Notes: generated by a model not told the origin, from the letters alone. Shown: positions 24,538-34,589, counted from the stretch's first letter. The stretch is 64,000 nt of DNA from Limihaloglobus sulfuriphilus (GCF_001999965.1 NZ_CP019646.1:558001-622000), one strand, 5' to 3'. Program-made: numbers and translations.

Positions 24538-26801
24538 AGATTCAAAGAATTTGAATCAGGCTCTGTTTTGTTTAGAGATTCAATTTTTTCAATCAGCTTC
24601 GAATAATTTTCATCGCCGAGCAGCCTGAAAGTTTTATCCCTCCGGCCGTACATCAGTTTAAATTCCTTTTGGAAAAGCGTCTCGATCTCAAGGGCTTTTT
24701 TGTACTGTTTGTATGCCGCGGCCTCTCTGCCAAGTTTCTCGTAAACATTGCCCAGACGGTAACAGAATTCGGCCTTAGACGGATACAACTCCAGAGCTCT
24801 TTCAAGTGTTTCACAGGCCCGCTCAAGTGCACTAAGCTGCTCTGAGCCGGTTGTGTCATTTGCTCTCTGTTCATATACTGCCGCCAGATCATCTATAGGC
24901 TTAAAGTTTTCAGGGTTTTTCTCAACGGCTTTTTGGGAATAATCTGCCGCCGCATCTAAAAGTTCAACATCAGATTTGAAGTTATGCTGATATTCAGATA
25001 GAATACGTTTGCTCAGCATTGAATAGGGTTTTGATGAGAAGAAATCATACCTTGCTGAGCGTGTAATTGTCTTTTCTGCGGCATCCAGATGGTTTTTCTT
25101 AAGCCCTTTTCCGAGCAGGTCAAGGCTTGCGTAGTATTGCACCGCGACAAAACCTGCCATGCCGGCCGCAATCAGACAAAGCGGAACCAGTGCCTTGCCT
25201 GCCGCTGCCGGAATCGGTTTCTCTTCCGCAGTCTTACCGGTATTTCTCACGGCTGTCACACAGATAAGCATCCATGCATAGGTTATTCCGGGCTCGAAGA
25301 AGGCAAAATCAATGCTGTTATGTATTATTACAGCAATAAGAGCCGCAAAGGCCGCGTATGATAATTCGTCCGAATCTATATCTATTTCGCCCAGACGAAT
25401 AATTAGAATCCCTGCTGCGGCAAACAAAACAGCCGGGAAAAGAAAAACGGTTACAAATATATAGCTCATCACTAAGGCATCGCCGGTAAAGGGTATCTGC
25501 GTCGTAACAAGTCTGAATATCATCGTCAAAACCGCTGTTGCGATAATTATTTTCTTAGACGCATTCCCTTTTTCGCCTTTTTCCTCAGGATAGCTTTCCC
25601 GCTGTTTCGGGCTTAAAGTTTTGTTAATGATTACCATAATAAGAAGCAGAAACCCTGTAAGTCCTATGATTCCGTATTGGCATAGAAAGCTCAGAAAAAC
25701 ATTATGAGGGTCTGAAACGGTTTCAATTGCGCCGGCATACTTATATTTCGGATAGACCTGTCCGTAGTTGCCCGGGCCAACTCCGGTGGGCCAGTGATCT
25801 TTAGCCATTTCAACGCTTGCATCCCAGTACCTCCAGCGTACATGCATTGAGTTGCCGCCGGGAAGACTGCCGTTTTTATACCCGTACGCGAACACCGCCG
25901 CCGCGGCAGCCAGAATCAGCAGCAGGCTTAAAAATACTGCCGGCCTGCGGTACGCCCCAAGCAGTCTCTTGTAACGGTAAAGGATCGCCAGAAGCAGAAA
26001 TCCCGATACAATTGCCGCTGCCGCACCTTTACTGAAAGCCATTGCGAGCCCGCCCAAAAAGACCGCTGTAAGTATGCCCCAGAGAGGTTTAGCAGTTTTG
26101 ATGTTGTTTTTAAATGAATAAACCAGTCCGCCAATGCTGATAAAGAGGCACATAATCAGATATGAGCTCACCGAATTGCTTGTACTGAAGAAGCCCTTGA
26201 TATCCCTGGAATACAGGCGATGCTTGAACATCCACTCACTGATTGAGCCTTTTTCGATTCCAAACTGAGAGAGCATGGCATCAGGATTCTCTTCGTAGCT
26301 TTGAACCAGCATGTCATTGCTGGTAACAAGCTGGTTTGATTCTTCCCAGACGTTGACAACGCCGCCGGCCAGGATTAGAGCCAGAAGCAGCGGAACAAAT
26401 CTTTTGCCGCAGAGACTGTACAAGACAATCCCAAAAGCAGCCCCGGAGAGCAGGTTCGTCCCCTGGGTAATGGCGGCTCGTTTGTCTGATGCGGCAAAGA
26501 AGCCCACAGCAAAAGCGGCGGCAATTATAAGAAAACTGATTTCGAGACCGGAAGAATGTAGTGATTTTTTTTTCACTATCTTGTGAATGGAACAGCCCAT
26601 AAATATAATTATAACTGTACTGCTCATAATTTGCGCAATCGCATTCCAGGTTATCTTCCCCGGTCCGGAAATGACTTCTCCAGAGATACTTTCGGTATTC
26701 ATGCACCGGAAGGTGAAAATCGCCGCCAGTATCGCGATAAGTGTATAAACCGCAAACTGGCCAAGATCAAATTTTTTATCCTGAAATTGATTCTTTTCCA
26801 T
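24534..26801 (-). CDS. O-antigen ligase-like membrane protein with C-terminal TPR repeats
   Basis: The 755-residue protein has about a dozen hydrophobic segments in residues 1-560, including a Wzy/WaaL-type block around RWRYWDASVEMAKDHWPTGV and GPGNYGQVYPKY with SDPHNVFLSFLCQYG. That block fits the large periplasmic loop used by O-antigen ligases and polymerases. From about residue 600 it carries TPR repeats (DYSQKAVEKNPENFKPIDDL, LERALELYPSKAEFCYRLGN, QYKKALEIE). It probably joins or polymerises glycans on an undecaprenyl carrier at the periplasmic face. Its start lies inside the end of the preceding glycosyltransferase gene (26-base overlap). Confidence 0.82.
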   Translation of the reverse strand: MEKNQFQDKKFDLGQFAVYTLIAILAAIFTFRCMNTESISGEVISGPGKITWNAIAQIMSSTVIIIFMGCSIHKIVKKKSLHSSGLEISFLIIAAAFAVGFFAASDKRAAITQGTNLLSGAAFGIVLYSLCGKRFVPLLLALILAGGVVNVWEESNQLVTSNDMLVQSYEENPDAMLSQFGIEKGSISEWMFKHRLYSRDIKGFFSTSNSVSSYLIMCLFISIGGLVYSFKNNIKTAKPLWGILTAVFLGGLAMAFSKGAAAAIVSGFLLLAILYRYKRLLGAYRRPAVFLSLLLILAAAAAVFAYGYKNGSLPGGNSMHVRWRYWDASVEMAKDHWPTGVGPGNYGQVYPKYKYAGAIETVSDPHNVFLSFLCQYGIIGLTGFLLLIMVIINKTLSPKQRESYPEEKGEKGNASKKIIIATAVLTMIFRLVTTQIPFTGDALVMSYIFVTVFLFPAVLFAAAGILIIRLGEIDIDSDELSYAAFAALIAVIIHNSIDFAFFEPGITYAWMLICVTAVRNTGKTAEEKPIPAAAGKALVPLCLIAAGMAGFVAVQYYASLDLLGKGLKKNHLDAAEKTITRSARYDFFSSKPYSMLSKRILSEYQHNFKSDVELLDAAADYSQKAVEKNPENFKPIDDLAAVYEQRANDTTGSEQLSALERACETLERALELYPSKAEFCYRLGNVYEKLGREAAAYKQYKKALEIETLFQKEFKLMYGRRDKTFRLLGDENYSKLIEKIESLNKTEPDSNSLNL

Positions 26802-27846
26802 TTGCCATTTCCAGAATTGCTATCAGACTTAATATCATTATTGTATGGGCAAAGATCAGTACAGACTCCACCAAACCGGCTTTGTAGAGAAATACAGCGC
26901 TTATGCTGGTGCATAATGTCGCCAGATAAAGTGTAAGGGCAACCTGCTTGTCGCTGAGTCCCCGCCGCTTGAGCCTGTGTGAAAAATGCTGGGTATCTCC
27001 CTGGAACGGGCTTCTGCCCTGGCTTATCCTCAGAAGAGTTACGCTGGCAAAATCGTACAGCGGCACTGCCATGATTATAAGCGGGATAAAAACCGCTGTC
27101 AGCGACACATCAGAGCCTTCTATAAAATAATCCGCCCGTATCGTAGCAAAAGCCATGAAATAACCAATGTACATAGATCCGCAATCACCCATGAATATTT
27201 TTGCAGGCGGGAAATTGAAAACCAGAAACCCTATCAGTGAACCGATGAATACCGATAATAGAAGTGAGAGGTGAATCTGGCCGCTTATAATAGTTGCCGT
27301 TAAGACTATTGATCCGGTAATAGCCGCAATGCCGGAGGTCAGGCCGTCCATGTTGTCAAGGAAGTTGAAAACATTTATGAACAGCACCAGCCATATTGCG
27401 GTAAGAAGTGTGGTTACAATTCTGCTTTCAATAAAAAGCTCAATCCTGGTGTCAGTGAAAAAAATACAAAGCAGTGCAGGTATAAACTGAAGAACCAGTT
27501 TGACCGGCGGCCGCGTATGTTTTATGTCATCGTAGAGGCCGATAACATGCAGCAGCAAACCGCAAATCGCAAATATAACTGCTGTGCGTATGCTCATCAA
27601 AGCTGTGTCGCTGCCGGCAGAAAAAACCGTTTCGAATACCACCGCGGCAGTGCCGAGGATTATCGAAGAGAAGACTATTGCTATGCCTCCCCCCAGTGCA
27701 ACAGTCCTGGTATGATACCTGTCTTTCTGGGGGTGTGCGACGAAACCTTTCTTTTCGCAGGTTTTTCTGACTATATGGCTCAAAACAGCAGAAAAAATCA
27801 GCGCTGCCGCGGCAGAAATAAAACAAAATGTAATTGTTTTTTGCAA
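26776..27846 (-). CDS. Undecaprenyl-phosphate sugar-1-phosphate transferase (WecA/MraY superfamily)
   Basis: I start at TTG (27844-27846), 7 bases after an AGAGG site; an in-frame ATG upstream at 27873 lacks one. The 356-residue multi-pass protein has the superfamily motifs: GLYDDIKHTRPP, FNFLDNMDGLTSG and PPAKIFMGDCGSMYIGY. Such enzymes load GlcNAc-1-phosphate or a related sugar onto undecaprenyl phosphate to start surface polysaccharide synthesis. MraY is an alternative, but the neighbouring O-antigen ligase and the WecA-like MGDCGS loop favour a polysaccharide role. Confidence 0.88.
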   Translation of the reverse strand: MQKTITFCFISAAAALIFSAVLSHIVRKTCEKKGFVAHPQKDRYHTRTVALGGGIAIVFSSIILGTAAVVFETVFSAGSDTALMSIRTAVIFAICGLLLHVIGLYDDIKHTRPPVKLVLQFIPALLCIFFTDTRIELFIESRIVTTLLTAIWLVLFINVFNFLDNMDGLTSGIAAITGSIVLTATIISGQIHLSLLLSVFIGSLIGFLVFNFPPAKIFMGDCGSMYIGYFMAFATIRADYFIEGSDVSLTAVFIPLIIMAVPLYDFASVTLLRISQGRSPFQGDTQHFSHRLKRRGLSDKQVALTLYLATLCTSISAVFLYKAGLVESVLIFAHTIMILSLIAILEMANGKESISG

Positions 27847-27904
27847 GTTATCGCCTCTTTGTCCATGCACCACACCTTTTAAGATGTGTCCAGGAATTTA
27901 AAAA

Positions 27905-29641
27905 CTAAACGCTCAGCTCAGACTTTAATGAATCTATTGCCTTTACTGTATATTCAATAATTTCGGAAACTTCTACCTTGACCGCATCGCTCTCTCTGCG
28001 GAGTTTGACCTCAACCTTGTTTTCAGCGAGGGATTTGCGGCCGACGGTAATCCTCAACGGAATACCCAGCAGGTCTGCGTCATTGAACTTCACGCCCCCG
28101 CGGGCGTTTCTGTCGTCCAGAAGGCAGTCAATGCCCGCTTGGGTTAATTTATTATAAATGTCTTCCGAGGCGGCATTTTCTTCTTCTTTGCCGACTGGAA
28201 CGATAATAACTTCGTACGGCGCGATTGAAACAGGCCATATTATGCCGTTATCATCGTTGCCCGTTTCAATTGCTGAAGCAAGTATCCGGTTTATGCCGAT
28301 ACCGTAACAGCCCATCAGCGGCGTCTGCTCCTTGCCGTTAACATCAAGGAAATTGCAGCCTAGTTTGCGGCAGTACTTACTGCCCAGCTTGAATACCTGT
28401 CCGACCTCGATGCCGCGTTTGAAGAGCAGTTTTTTCCCCTGCCAGGTGTCGCCTTCAACAGCATTGCGAACGTCGGTAACGGCAATTTTCTCGCCTTTCA
28501 GCGGAAAGTCCCTGCCTGGAACTACATTCTTTAAGTGGTAGTCTGTTTTGTTGGCACCGGTAATGCCCGCAGCCATCACGCTGACCGCCTGGTCGATGAT
28601 CATGATATCGACTTTATCTTCAATCCCTGCCGGGCCTGCAAAGCCGACATCAGCGCCGGTTATTTCCTTTATTTTTTCCGGCTGGGCAAGCTCGTTTTGA
28701 ATGCCGCCAAGCTGCTGAGTGATTTTTTCTTCATTTGCCTCATGGTCGCCGCGTAAAAGCACAGCAGCGGATTTTCCCTCAGCGGTTGTGTAGATAAGTG
28801 TTTTTATCATCTTTTCCGGGCTTGTTTTAAGAAAATCGCATACATCAGCGATCGTTCCAACGCCGGGGGTGTGAACCTCCTGTATTTGTTCAACCGGTTC
28901 GCCGGAAGGCTCTGCTTTTATTGGGTCAACCGGGGCCTTTTCGATATTTGCGGCAAAATCTCCGTCTTCTGTGTGGACGATAAGGTCTTCGCCCGATTCA
29001 CAAGGAACCGTAAACTGGTGCGAACCGCTGCCGCCCATTTCGCCAGATTCTGCCAGGACAATTACAAACGGCACACCGCAGCGGATAAATACACGCTTGT
29101 AAGCCTCATACATAATCTGATAGCCTTCATCGAGTGATTCCGGCGTGTCATGGAAACTGTAGGCGTCTTTCATTATAAATTCACGTGAGCGGAGTACGCC
29201 AAACCGAGGCCGGAATTCATCACGGAACTTGAAGCTGATCTGATAAATGTTAAAGGGAAGCTGTTTATAAGAATTAAGCTCTCCTGCAACCAGATTGGTT
29301 ACAACCTCTTCTGCCGTAGGAGCCAGAACATTCCAGCGGCCGTGGCGGTCTTTAAACCTGCACATGGTTTCCCCGTAGTCAACGTCGCGGCCGCTCTGCT
29401 GCCAGAGTTCCATCGGCTGAACGCTTGGAAGCAGTATTTCCTGTGCCCCGCAGCGGTTCATCTCTTCGCGGACGATATTCATAATCTTTTGAAGTATTTT
29501 CCAGCCCGCGGGCAGATAAGTGTATGTCCCGCTGGAAAGGCGCCTCATAAGTCCCGCACGTATCATGAGTTTATGGCTTGCCACCTCAGCATCTGAAGGA
29601 ACTTCTTTTACTGTTGGCATAAAAGCTTTGCTGTATCTCAT
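27905..29641 (-). CDS. proS: Prolyl-tRNA synthetase (bacterial type with editing domain)
   Basis: The 578-residue enzyme charges tRNA-Pro. Class II motifs are visible: GTYTYLPAGWKILQKI and VQPMELWQQSGR (motif 1 region), RFGVLRSREFIMKDAYSFH (motif 2) and MGCYGIGINRILASAIE (motif 3). Between motifs 2 and 3 lies the editing insertion (about residues 225-400; LKTSPEKMIKTLIYTT). The anticodon-binding domain ends the chain. AGGAT is 7 bases upstream of the ATG. It is the first gene of a minus-strand run that continues into polysaccharide genes. Confidence 0.97.
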   Translation of the reverse strand: MRYSKAFMPTVKEVPSDAEVASHKLMIRAGLMRRLSSGTYTYLPAGWKILQKIMNIVREEMNRCGAQEILLPSVQPMELWQQSGRDVDYGETMCRFKDRHGRWNVLAPTAEEVVTNLVAGELNSYKQLPFNIYQISFKFRDEFRPRFGVLRSREFIMKDAYSFHDTPESLDEGYQIMYEAYKRVFIRCGVPFVIVLAESGEMGGSGSHQFTVPCESGEDLIVHTEDGDFAANIEKAPVDPIKAEPSGEPVEQIQEVHTPGVGTIADVCDFLKTSPEKMIKTLIYTTAEGKSAAVLLRGDHEANEEKITQQLGGIQNELAQPEKIKEITGADVGFAGPAGIEDKVDIMIIDQAVSVMAAGITGANKTDYHLKNVVPGRDFPLKGEKIAVTDVRNAVEGDTWQGKKLLFKRGIEVGQVFKLGSKYCRKLGCNFLDVNGKEQTPLMGCYGIGINRILASAIETGNDDNGIIWPVSIAPYEVIIVPVGKEEENAASEDIYNKLTQAGIDCLLDDRNARGGVKFNDADLLGIPLRITVGRKSLAENKVEVKLRRESDAVKVEVSEIIEYTVKAIDSLKSELSV

Positions 29642-29788
29642 TGCAAATCCTTAAATTTAGTATAAGTTAAATATTCTGAATTCTAAGAGAGAGTTTATAA
29701 TGTATTATCAAATTTTTGCAAGACAATTAGGCTTAAGGTTATTACAATAATACCCGGATAGAGCGTAAAAAGTTTTTGGATTTCAACA

Positions 29789-30334
29789 ATGCTGAATGTT
29801 ACTTTACCATTATCAAAAGATATTATAAGACAGCTGCACGCCGGAGACGAAGTTCTTCTTACGGGTACAGTTTATACGGCAAGAGACCAGGCACACAAGC
29901 GGCTGCATGAATGCCTTGCCGCCAAAGAGCCTCTGCCGTTTGAGCTGGAAGGTCAGCTGATTTACTATGTAGGGCCGACTCCGTCGAGGCCGGAGGCTGT
30001 TATCGGTGCCGCGGGCCCGACGACTTCTTCCAGAATGGATGCTTTTACACCCGAACTGCTCGAAAAGGGGCTTGCCGGGACAATAGGCAAAGGCTACCGC
30101 AGTCAGGAAGTCATTGATTCTCTCCAGAAAAACACCGCCGTGCATTTTTCCGCCTACGGAGGTGCCGGAGCCTTGCTTGGGCAGTGTATAAAATCATGTG
30201 AAGTAATTGCTTACGATGATTTAGGTACTGAGGCTATACGAAAAATATATGTGGAATCTTTTCCGGCAGTTGTCGCTTACGACTGTTATGGCCAAAATGT
30301 TTACCCTGAGCCATACTTTGGGGAGCCACAATGA
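29789..30334 (+). CDS. Class I fumarate hydratase, beta subunit (two-subunit type)
   Basis: The 181-residue protein matches the C-terminal/beta part of iron-sulfur fumarase and tartrate dehydratase: GDEVLLTGTVYTARDQAHKR, YYVGPTPSRPEAVIGAAGPT, TSSRMDAFTPELLEKGL, IGKGYRS and a C-terminal swivel segment. In the two-subunit form the alpha subunit supplies the 4Fe-4S cluster, but no alpha gene lies in the window. It may be elsewhere in the genome. The stop overlaps the cinA start as ATGA, so the two are translated together. Confidence 0.88.
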   Translation: MLNVTLPLSKDIIRQLHAGDEVLLTGTVYTARDQAHKRLHECLAAKEPLPFELEGQLIYYVGPTPSRPEAVIGAAGPTTSSRMDAFTPELLEKGLAGTIGKGYRSQEVIDSLQKNTAVHFSAYGGAGALLGQCIKSCEVIAYDDLGTEAIRKIYVESFPAVVAYDCYGQNVYPEPYFGEPQ

Positions 30335-31581
30335 ACACCGCGGCAGTAATAAGCGTAGGAAATGAGTTGCTCAACGGGCGATGCCTCGATACTAACCAGA
30401 AATGGCTAAGCGGAAAGCTCGCCGCGATGGGGGTTATTGTACGGGGAGCATATACCTGCCCCGATGAGCTCGATACCGTAAGAGATCTGATCATAAATGT
30501 TTGCGGCAGCGTGGATTTTCTGTTAATAACAGGGGGGCTGGGGCCTACTGATGATGATATAACACGGGAGGCCGTAGCCGCGGCGGCAGGTGTCGATTTA
30601 GAATTCAATCAGGAGCTTTACAATGTTATAAAGGCGTATTTTGACCAACGCGGGCTGGTTATGTCTGAAAAAAACCGGTGCCAGGCGTATCTCCCTGCTG
30701 GTTCCGCGGCTATACCTAATCCTGTTGGTACCGCCCCCGGGGTTCTGGCGGAAATATCTGGCACTTTGGTTGCCTCTATGCCGGGGGTTCCCGCGGAAAT
30801 GTATAATATGTTCACAGGTTACATGGAAGCAATAATATCAAAAAAACTCACAGGCCATACCGTAACACGGCTTGTTAAGTGCATGGGAATCGGAGAATCC
30901 GTCATGGCGGAAATGCTTGGCGACAAGATGCTGCGAGACAGGATGCCCTTAATAAACTGTACCGTAAGTGACGGAATAATAACACTATACATACAAGCAA
31001 CTGCCGGCTCAAAGAAAGAGGCTGATGAGCAGGCAGAAAAAGAAGCGAAGGAAATACGGCAGATTTTGAAACCGTGGATTTTTTCAGAATCCCAGGACGG
31101 TCCGGTGGAGGTGCTTATCAGAGAATTGTCTCGCCGCGGCGAAATGCTCTCGTTGGCAGAATCGTGTACCGGCGGGCTTATCGCAAAAATGATAACTGAT
31201 GTTCCTGGTTCAAGCTCCATTCTTGACAGGGCATGGGTAACGTACAGCAACGAATCAAAAATAGAAGAGTTGGGTGTAAGCTCTTCAATATTAGAGAGAT
31301 ATGGTGCCGTGAGCTCTGAAACCGCAAAGCAGATGGCACTCGGGGCGCTGAAAAACAGCAGGGCCTCCGTTGCAGCCGCGGTTACAGGCATAGCCGGACC
31401 GGCAGGGGGCACTGATGTTAAGCCTGTGGGAACTGTTTATGCGGCAATGGCTTATAAAACTAAATGCTCCGTAAAGAAACTGTTCTATCCGCAGGGAAGA
31501 GAAGTTTGCAGAAACAGAACCGCTCAAAGTGTTCTGTTGATGCTCTTAAATGATTATCTTCACGTTTTGAATCAGCGGTGA
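30331..31581 (+). CDS. cinA: CinA family protein (NMN deamidase/ADP-ribose pyrophosphatase)
   Basis: The 416-residue protein has the N-terminal molybdopterin-binding-like (COG1058) domain (SVGNELLNGRCLDTNQKWL, ITGGLGPTDDDITREAVA, PGVPAEMYNMF), a linker domain, and the C-terminal CinA domain (LAESCTGGLIAKMITDVPGSS, VTGIAGPAGGTDVKPVGTVY). The C-domain deamidates nicotinamide mononucleotide for NAD recycling; the N-domain hydrolyses ADP-ribose in characterised proteins. The full-length fusion of both domains is present. Confidence 0.92.
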   Translation: MNTAAVISVGNELLNGRCLDTNQKWLSGKLAAMGVIVRGAYTCPDELDTVRDLIINVCGSVDFLLITGGLGPTDDDITREAVAAAAGVDLEFNQELYNVIKAYFDQRGLVMSEKNRCQAYLPAGSAAIPNPVGTAPGVLAEISGTLVASMPGVPAEMYNMFTGYMEAIISKKLTGHTVTRLVKCMGIGESVMAEMLGDKMLRDRMPLINCTVSDGIITLYIQATAGSKKEADEQAEKEAKEIRQILKPWIFSESQDGPVEVLIRELSRRGEMLSLAESCTGGLIAKMITDVPGSSSILDRAWVTYSNESKIEELGVSSSILERYGAVSSETAKQMALGALKNSRASVAAAVTGIAGPAGGTDVKPVGTVYAAMAYKTKCSVKKLFYPQGREVCRNRTAQSVLLMLLNDYLHVLNQR

Positions 31582-31707
31582 AATTAAATTTGTTTACCTG
31601 ATATACAATTTTGTTATGAAAAATCTTATTCCGTTCTATGGACATTCACTATAATATTGATAGAATGACAATTCTTAACATGCTAATCACTAATTATTAA
31701 GGATATT

Positions 31708-33411
31708 ATGGCCAGACGAAGAATAGGCGAAATACTATATAAACGCGGTCTTGTAGATAAAAACAATCTTGCAAAAGCTGTCAAAAAGGCTCGCGATGAA
31801 CACAGCCTAACCGGTGAAGTTCTTGTTGCTATGGGTGTTGTCAGCGAGGATGATGTGGCAAGGGCCTTAGCCAAACAGTTTGGAATGCGTTATGTTGATA
31901 TTGATGATATTAAAATACCCGACAAGTATGCCAAACTTCTGCCCGATGATATTCTTCAAAGGCATCAGGTGATCCCATTTGGTGAAGAAGCGGGAAAACT
32001 CAAACTTATTATAAACAATCCTCTTGATCTTGATACTCAGGATTTGATCCGTTTTCGTCTCGGCAAGGACCTTGAATGTTATCTGGCAGCTCCGGCGAAA
32101 ATATCCAATCATATTTCAAAGCTGACAGATGCTGTAAGAGGCAGTATTGACCAGACTACCGAAGAGCTCCAGGAAGAAGGAAAGGCGATCGAAAAAGAGC
32201 TCGAAAAGGTCGCTGAGGGTGAGATTGAGGACGACGGCCCTGTTATACGGCTTACTAATCTCATTATCGATGAAGCGGTTAATATGGGTGCCAGTGATAT
32301 TCATATTGAAGCAATGAGCGATCGGGTCAGGCTCCGCTACAGGATTGACGGTGTCTGCTTAGAACGGGATTCAATCCCCAAAAATATGCAGTCTCCGCTG
32401 ATAGCGCGCATGAAAATTCTATCTGGAATGGATATTGCCGAACGCAGGGTGCCCCAGGATGGACGTATCAAAAGAACTGTAAAAGGAATGGATATTGACT
32501 TCCGTGTTTCATGTCTCCCCGGTTATCACGGCCCGAGTATCGTACTTCGTATATTGCGGCCTGATAATGTCAATATTGGTATCCAGGCTCTGGGTTTCGA
32601 GGGCGAGCTGTTTGACCGTTTCCAGCATATTATCAAGAGGCCCAACGGCATCTTTCTTGTTACAGGCCCAACGGGTTCCGGTAAAACAACTACACTTTAT
32701 TCCGCGCTTAAGGAGCTTAACAGGCCCGATAAGAAAATAATCACTGCCGAGGATCCTGTGGAGTATATGGTACCCGGTATTAACCAGTGCCAGGTAAATT
32801 CTGAGATCGATTTTACTTTTTCAAAGATTCTTCGTTCAATGCTGCGTCAGGCTCCCAATATCATACTGGTTGGTGAAATTCGTGATGGTGAGGTAGCTGA
32901 TATTGCTATACAGGCGGCTCTGACAGGGCACCTGGTTTTCAGCACGCTTCATACCAATGACGCCCCAAGTGCCATAGCCCGTCTTATTGATATGGGTGTT
33001 AAGCCCTTCCTCGTTGCCAGCTCGATTCAGGCCGTTATGGCTCAGCGTCTCGTTAGGCGTATATGCAGCGAGTGCAAGGAGGTTTATGAAAATCCGGATA
33101 AAAGATTTCTCAATCTGGTTGGTATAACCGAGCAGGATATGGAGAAGCATACCATTTACAGAGGCGCCGGCTGCTCACGCTGCAACGGTACCGGCTATAA
33201 AGGCCGTATGGCAATTTTTGAGCTTATGGAGATGAACAACAAACTCAGAGAGCTATCTTTCAACAGAGAACCTACCCAGAGAATACGCAAGGCCGCGCTT
33301 GCCAGCGGAATGCGGGGACTTGTTGACGACGGCAGGGATAAAGTCTTCAGGGGGTTCACAACACCTGAAGAAGTTGCCAGAGTAGCTCAGATTGAAGAAG
33401 TTCAGTTTTAA
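31708..33411 (+). CDS. GspE/PilB-type secretion/pilus assembly ATPase 1
   Basis: The 567-residue protein has an N-terminal MshEN/T2SSE_N domain (GEILYKRGLVDKNNLAKAVK, residues 1-140), the N2 segment, and a hexameric ATPase core. The core shows Walker A GPTGSGKTTT (320-329), EDPVEYMVPGINQCQV, LRQAPNIILVGEIRDGE (Walker B) and the His box TLHTNDAPSA. A zinc-type tetracysteine CSEC...CSRC lies near residue 455-500. It powers pseudopilus or pilus extension from the cytoplasm. A TATAAT stands at 31650-31655, with a poor -35 box. AAGGAT precedes the ATG. Confidence 0.92.
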   Translation: MARRRIGEILYKRGLVDKNNLAKAVKKARDEHSLTGEVLVAMGVVSEDDVARALAKQFGMRYVDIDDIKIPDKYAKLLPDDILQRHQVIPFGEEAGKLKLIINNPLDLDTQDLIRFRLGKDLECYLAAPAKISNHISKLTDAVRGSIDQTTEELQEEGKAIEKELEKVAEGEIEDDGPVIRLTNLIIDEAVNMGASDIHIEAMSDRVRLRYRIDGVCLERDSIPKNMQSPLIARMKILSGMDIAERRVPQDGRIKRTVKGMDIDFRVSCLPGYHGPSIVLRILRPDNVNIGIQALGFEGELFDRFQHIIKRPNGIFLVTGPTGSGKTTTLYSALKELNRPDKKIITAEDPVEYMVPGINQCQVNSEIDFTFSKILRSMLRQAPNIILVGEIRDGEVADIAIQAALTGHLVFSTLHTNDAPSAIARLIDMGVKPFLVASSIQAVMAQRLVRRICSECKEVYENPDKRFLNLVGITEQDMEKHTIYRGAGCSRCNGTGYKGRMAIFELMEMNNKLRELSFNREPTQRIRKAALASGMRGLVDDGRDKVFRGFTTPEEVARVAQIEEVQF

Positions 33412-33452
33412 TACATTATAATCTATAATATATATAATAGGAATTATACAAA

Positions 33453-34589
33453 ATGGCTACAATTCAAATTGACAGATTGCTTGACGCCTGTATTCGAATG
33501 GGCGGTTCGGATATCCACATTGTTGTCGGCAGACCGCCGGTTATTCGTATCGGCGGCAGTTTGAAGTCTCTCGAGACAAAAGTGCTTGATGCTGATGATA
33601 CTGTGGCACTTATGAAAAGTATAACCCCCGAGAAGAACCAGCAGGAGCTCCAGGAGGGCGGTACTACAGACTTCGGTTTTGCCTTTGGCGATTACGGCCG
33701 TTTCCGTGTGGCTGTTTTCAGGCAAAAGGGCTTTGTGTCAATGGTATTGAGGCTGATTCCCTCTAAGTTCCTTAGTTTTGATACTATCGGACTGCCAAAG
33801 CCGATCGCCGGGCTTTGCCGGCGTCCCCGCGGGCTTTTTCTTGTTACAGGGCCGACCGGTTCTGGTAAAACGACTACGCTTGCCAGTATGATTAACTATA
33901 TTAATGAAACAGTAGATAGGCATATTATCACTGTCGAAGAGCCGATTGAGTACTACCACGACCATAAACGTTCAGTTATAAACCAGCGTGAGGTTGGTCT
34001 TGACGTTCCAACCTTCTCCGAGGCACTCAGGCGTTCCCTGCGTCAGGACCCTGATGTAATTCTCGTTGGTGAGCTTCGTGACCTGGAAACGATGGAAGCG
34101 GCCATAAGTGCCGCGGAAACCGGCCACTTAGTATTTGGAACGCTGCATACAACAGGCTGTCAGGGTACTGTAAACCGTATTATTGACGCGTTCCCCGCCA
34201 ACCAGCAGGAGATGATACGTATCCAGCTCAGTACAAACCTAATAGCCGTATTGAGCCAGACACTTTGCCCGCTTAAGGCCGGAAAGGGCCGTGTTGCAGC
34301 CTATGAGTTTATGATTGTTACCTCCGCTATATCTAACCTTATTCGAGAGAACAAAACATACCGTATTGAGTCAACTATCCAGACAAGCCGTAACCTTGGC
34401 ATGAGACTTCTTGACGACCACCTCTATGAGCTTTATCAGGCACAGAAAATTTCTGTTCTGGAAGTACTCGACAAGGCACGAAACCCAGCGGACATGCTCG
34501 CCAAAGTGAAATCTGAATTCCCCAACGATCCGGATCTTGCCGACATTGGACCTGTTCTTGGAGAGATGCAGGGACTTGATCTTGAGTGA
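33453..34589 (+). CDS. PilT-type twitching/retraction ATPase
   Basis: The 378-residue protein has the PilT layout: N-terminal PAS-like domain (GGSDIHIVVGRPPVIRIGG), Walker A GPTGSGKTTT (133-142), IITVEEPIEYYHDHKRSVIN, the AIRAE-like region ALRRSLRQDPDVILVGELRD and the His box GTLHTTGCQGTVNRIID. PilT ATPases pull pili back. Its presence argues for a dynamic, retractable fibre and not a purely secretory pseudopilus. It follows the first GspE gene by 41 bases and has AGGAAT before the ATG. Confidence 0.93.
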   Translation: MATIQIDRLLDACIRMGGSDIHIVVGRPPVIRIGGSLKSLETKVLDADDTVALMKSITPEKNQQELQEGGTTDFGFAFGDYGRFRVAVFRQKGFVSMVLRLIPSKFLSFDTIGLPKPIAGLCRRPRGLFLVTGPTGSGKTTTLASMINYINETVDRHIITVEEPIEYYHDHKRSVINQREVGLDVPTFSEALRRSLRQDPDVILVGELRDLETMEAAISAAETGHLVFGTLHTTGCQGTVNRIIDAFPANQQEMIRIQLSTNLIAVLSQTLCPLKAGKGRVAAYEFMIVTSAISNLIRENKTYRIESTIQTSRNLGMRLLDDHLYELYQAQKISVLEVLDKARNPADMLAKVKSEFPNDPDLADIGPVLGEMQGLDLE

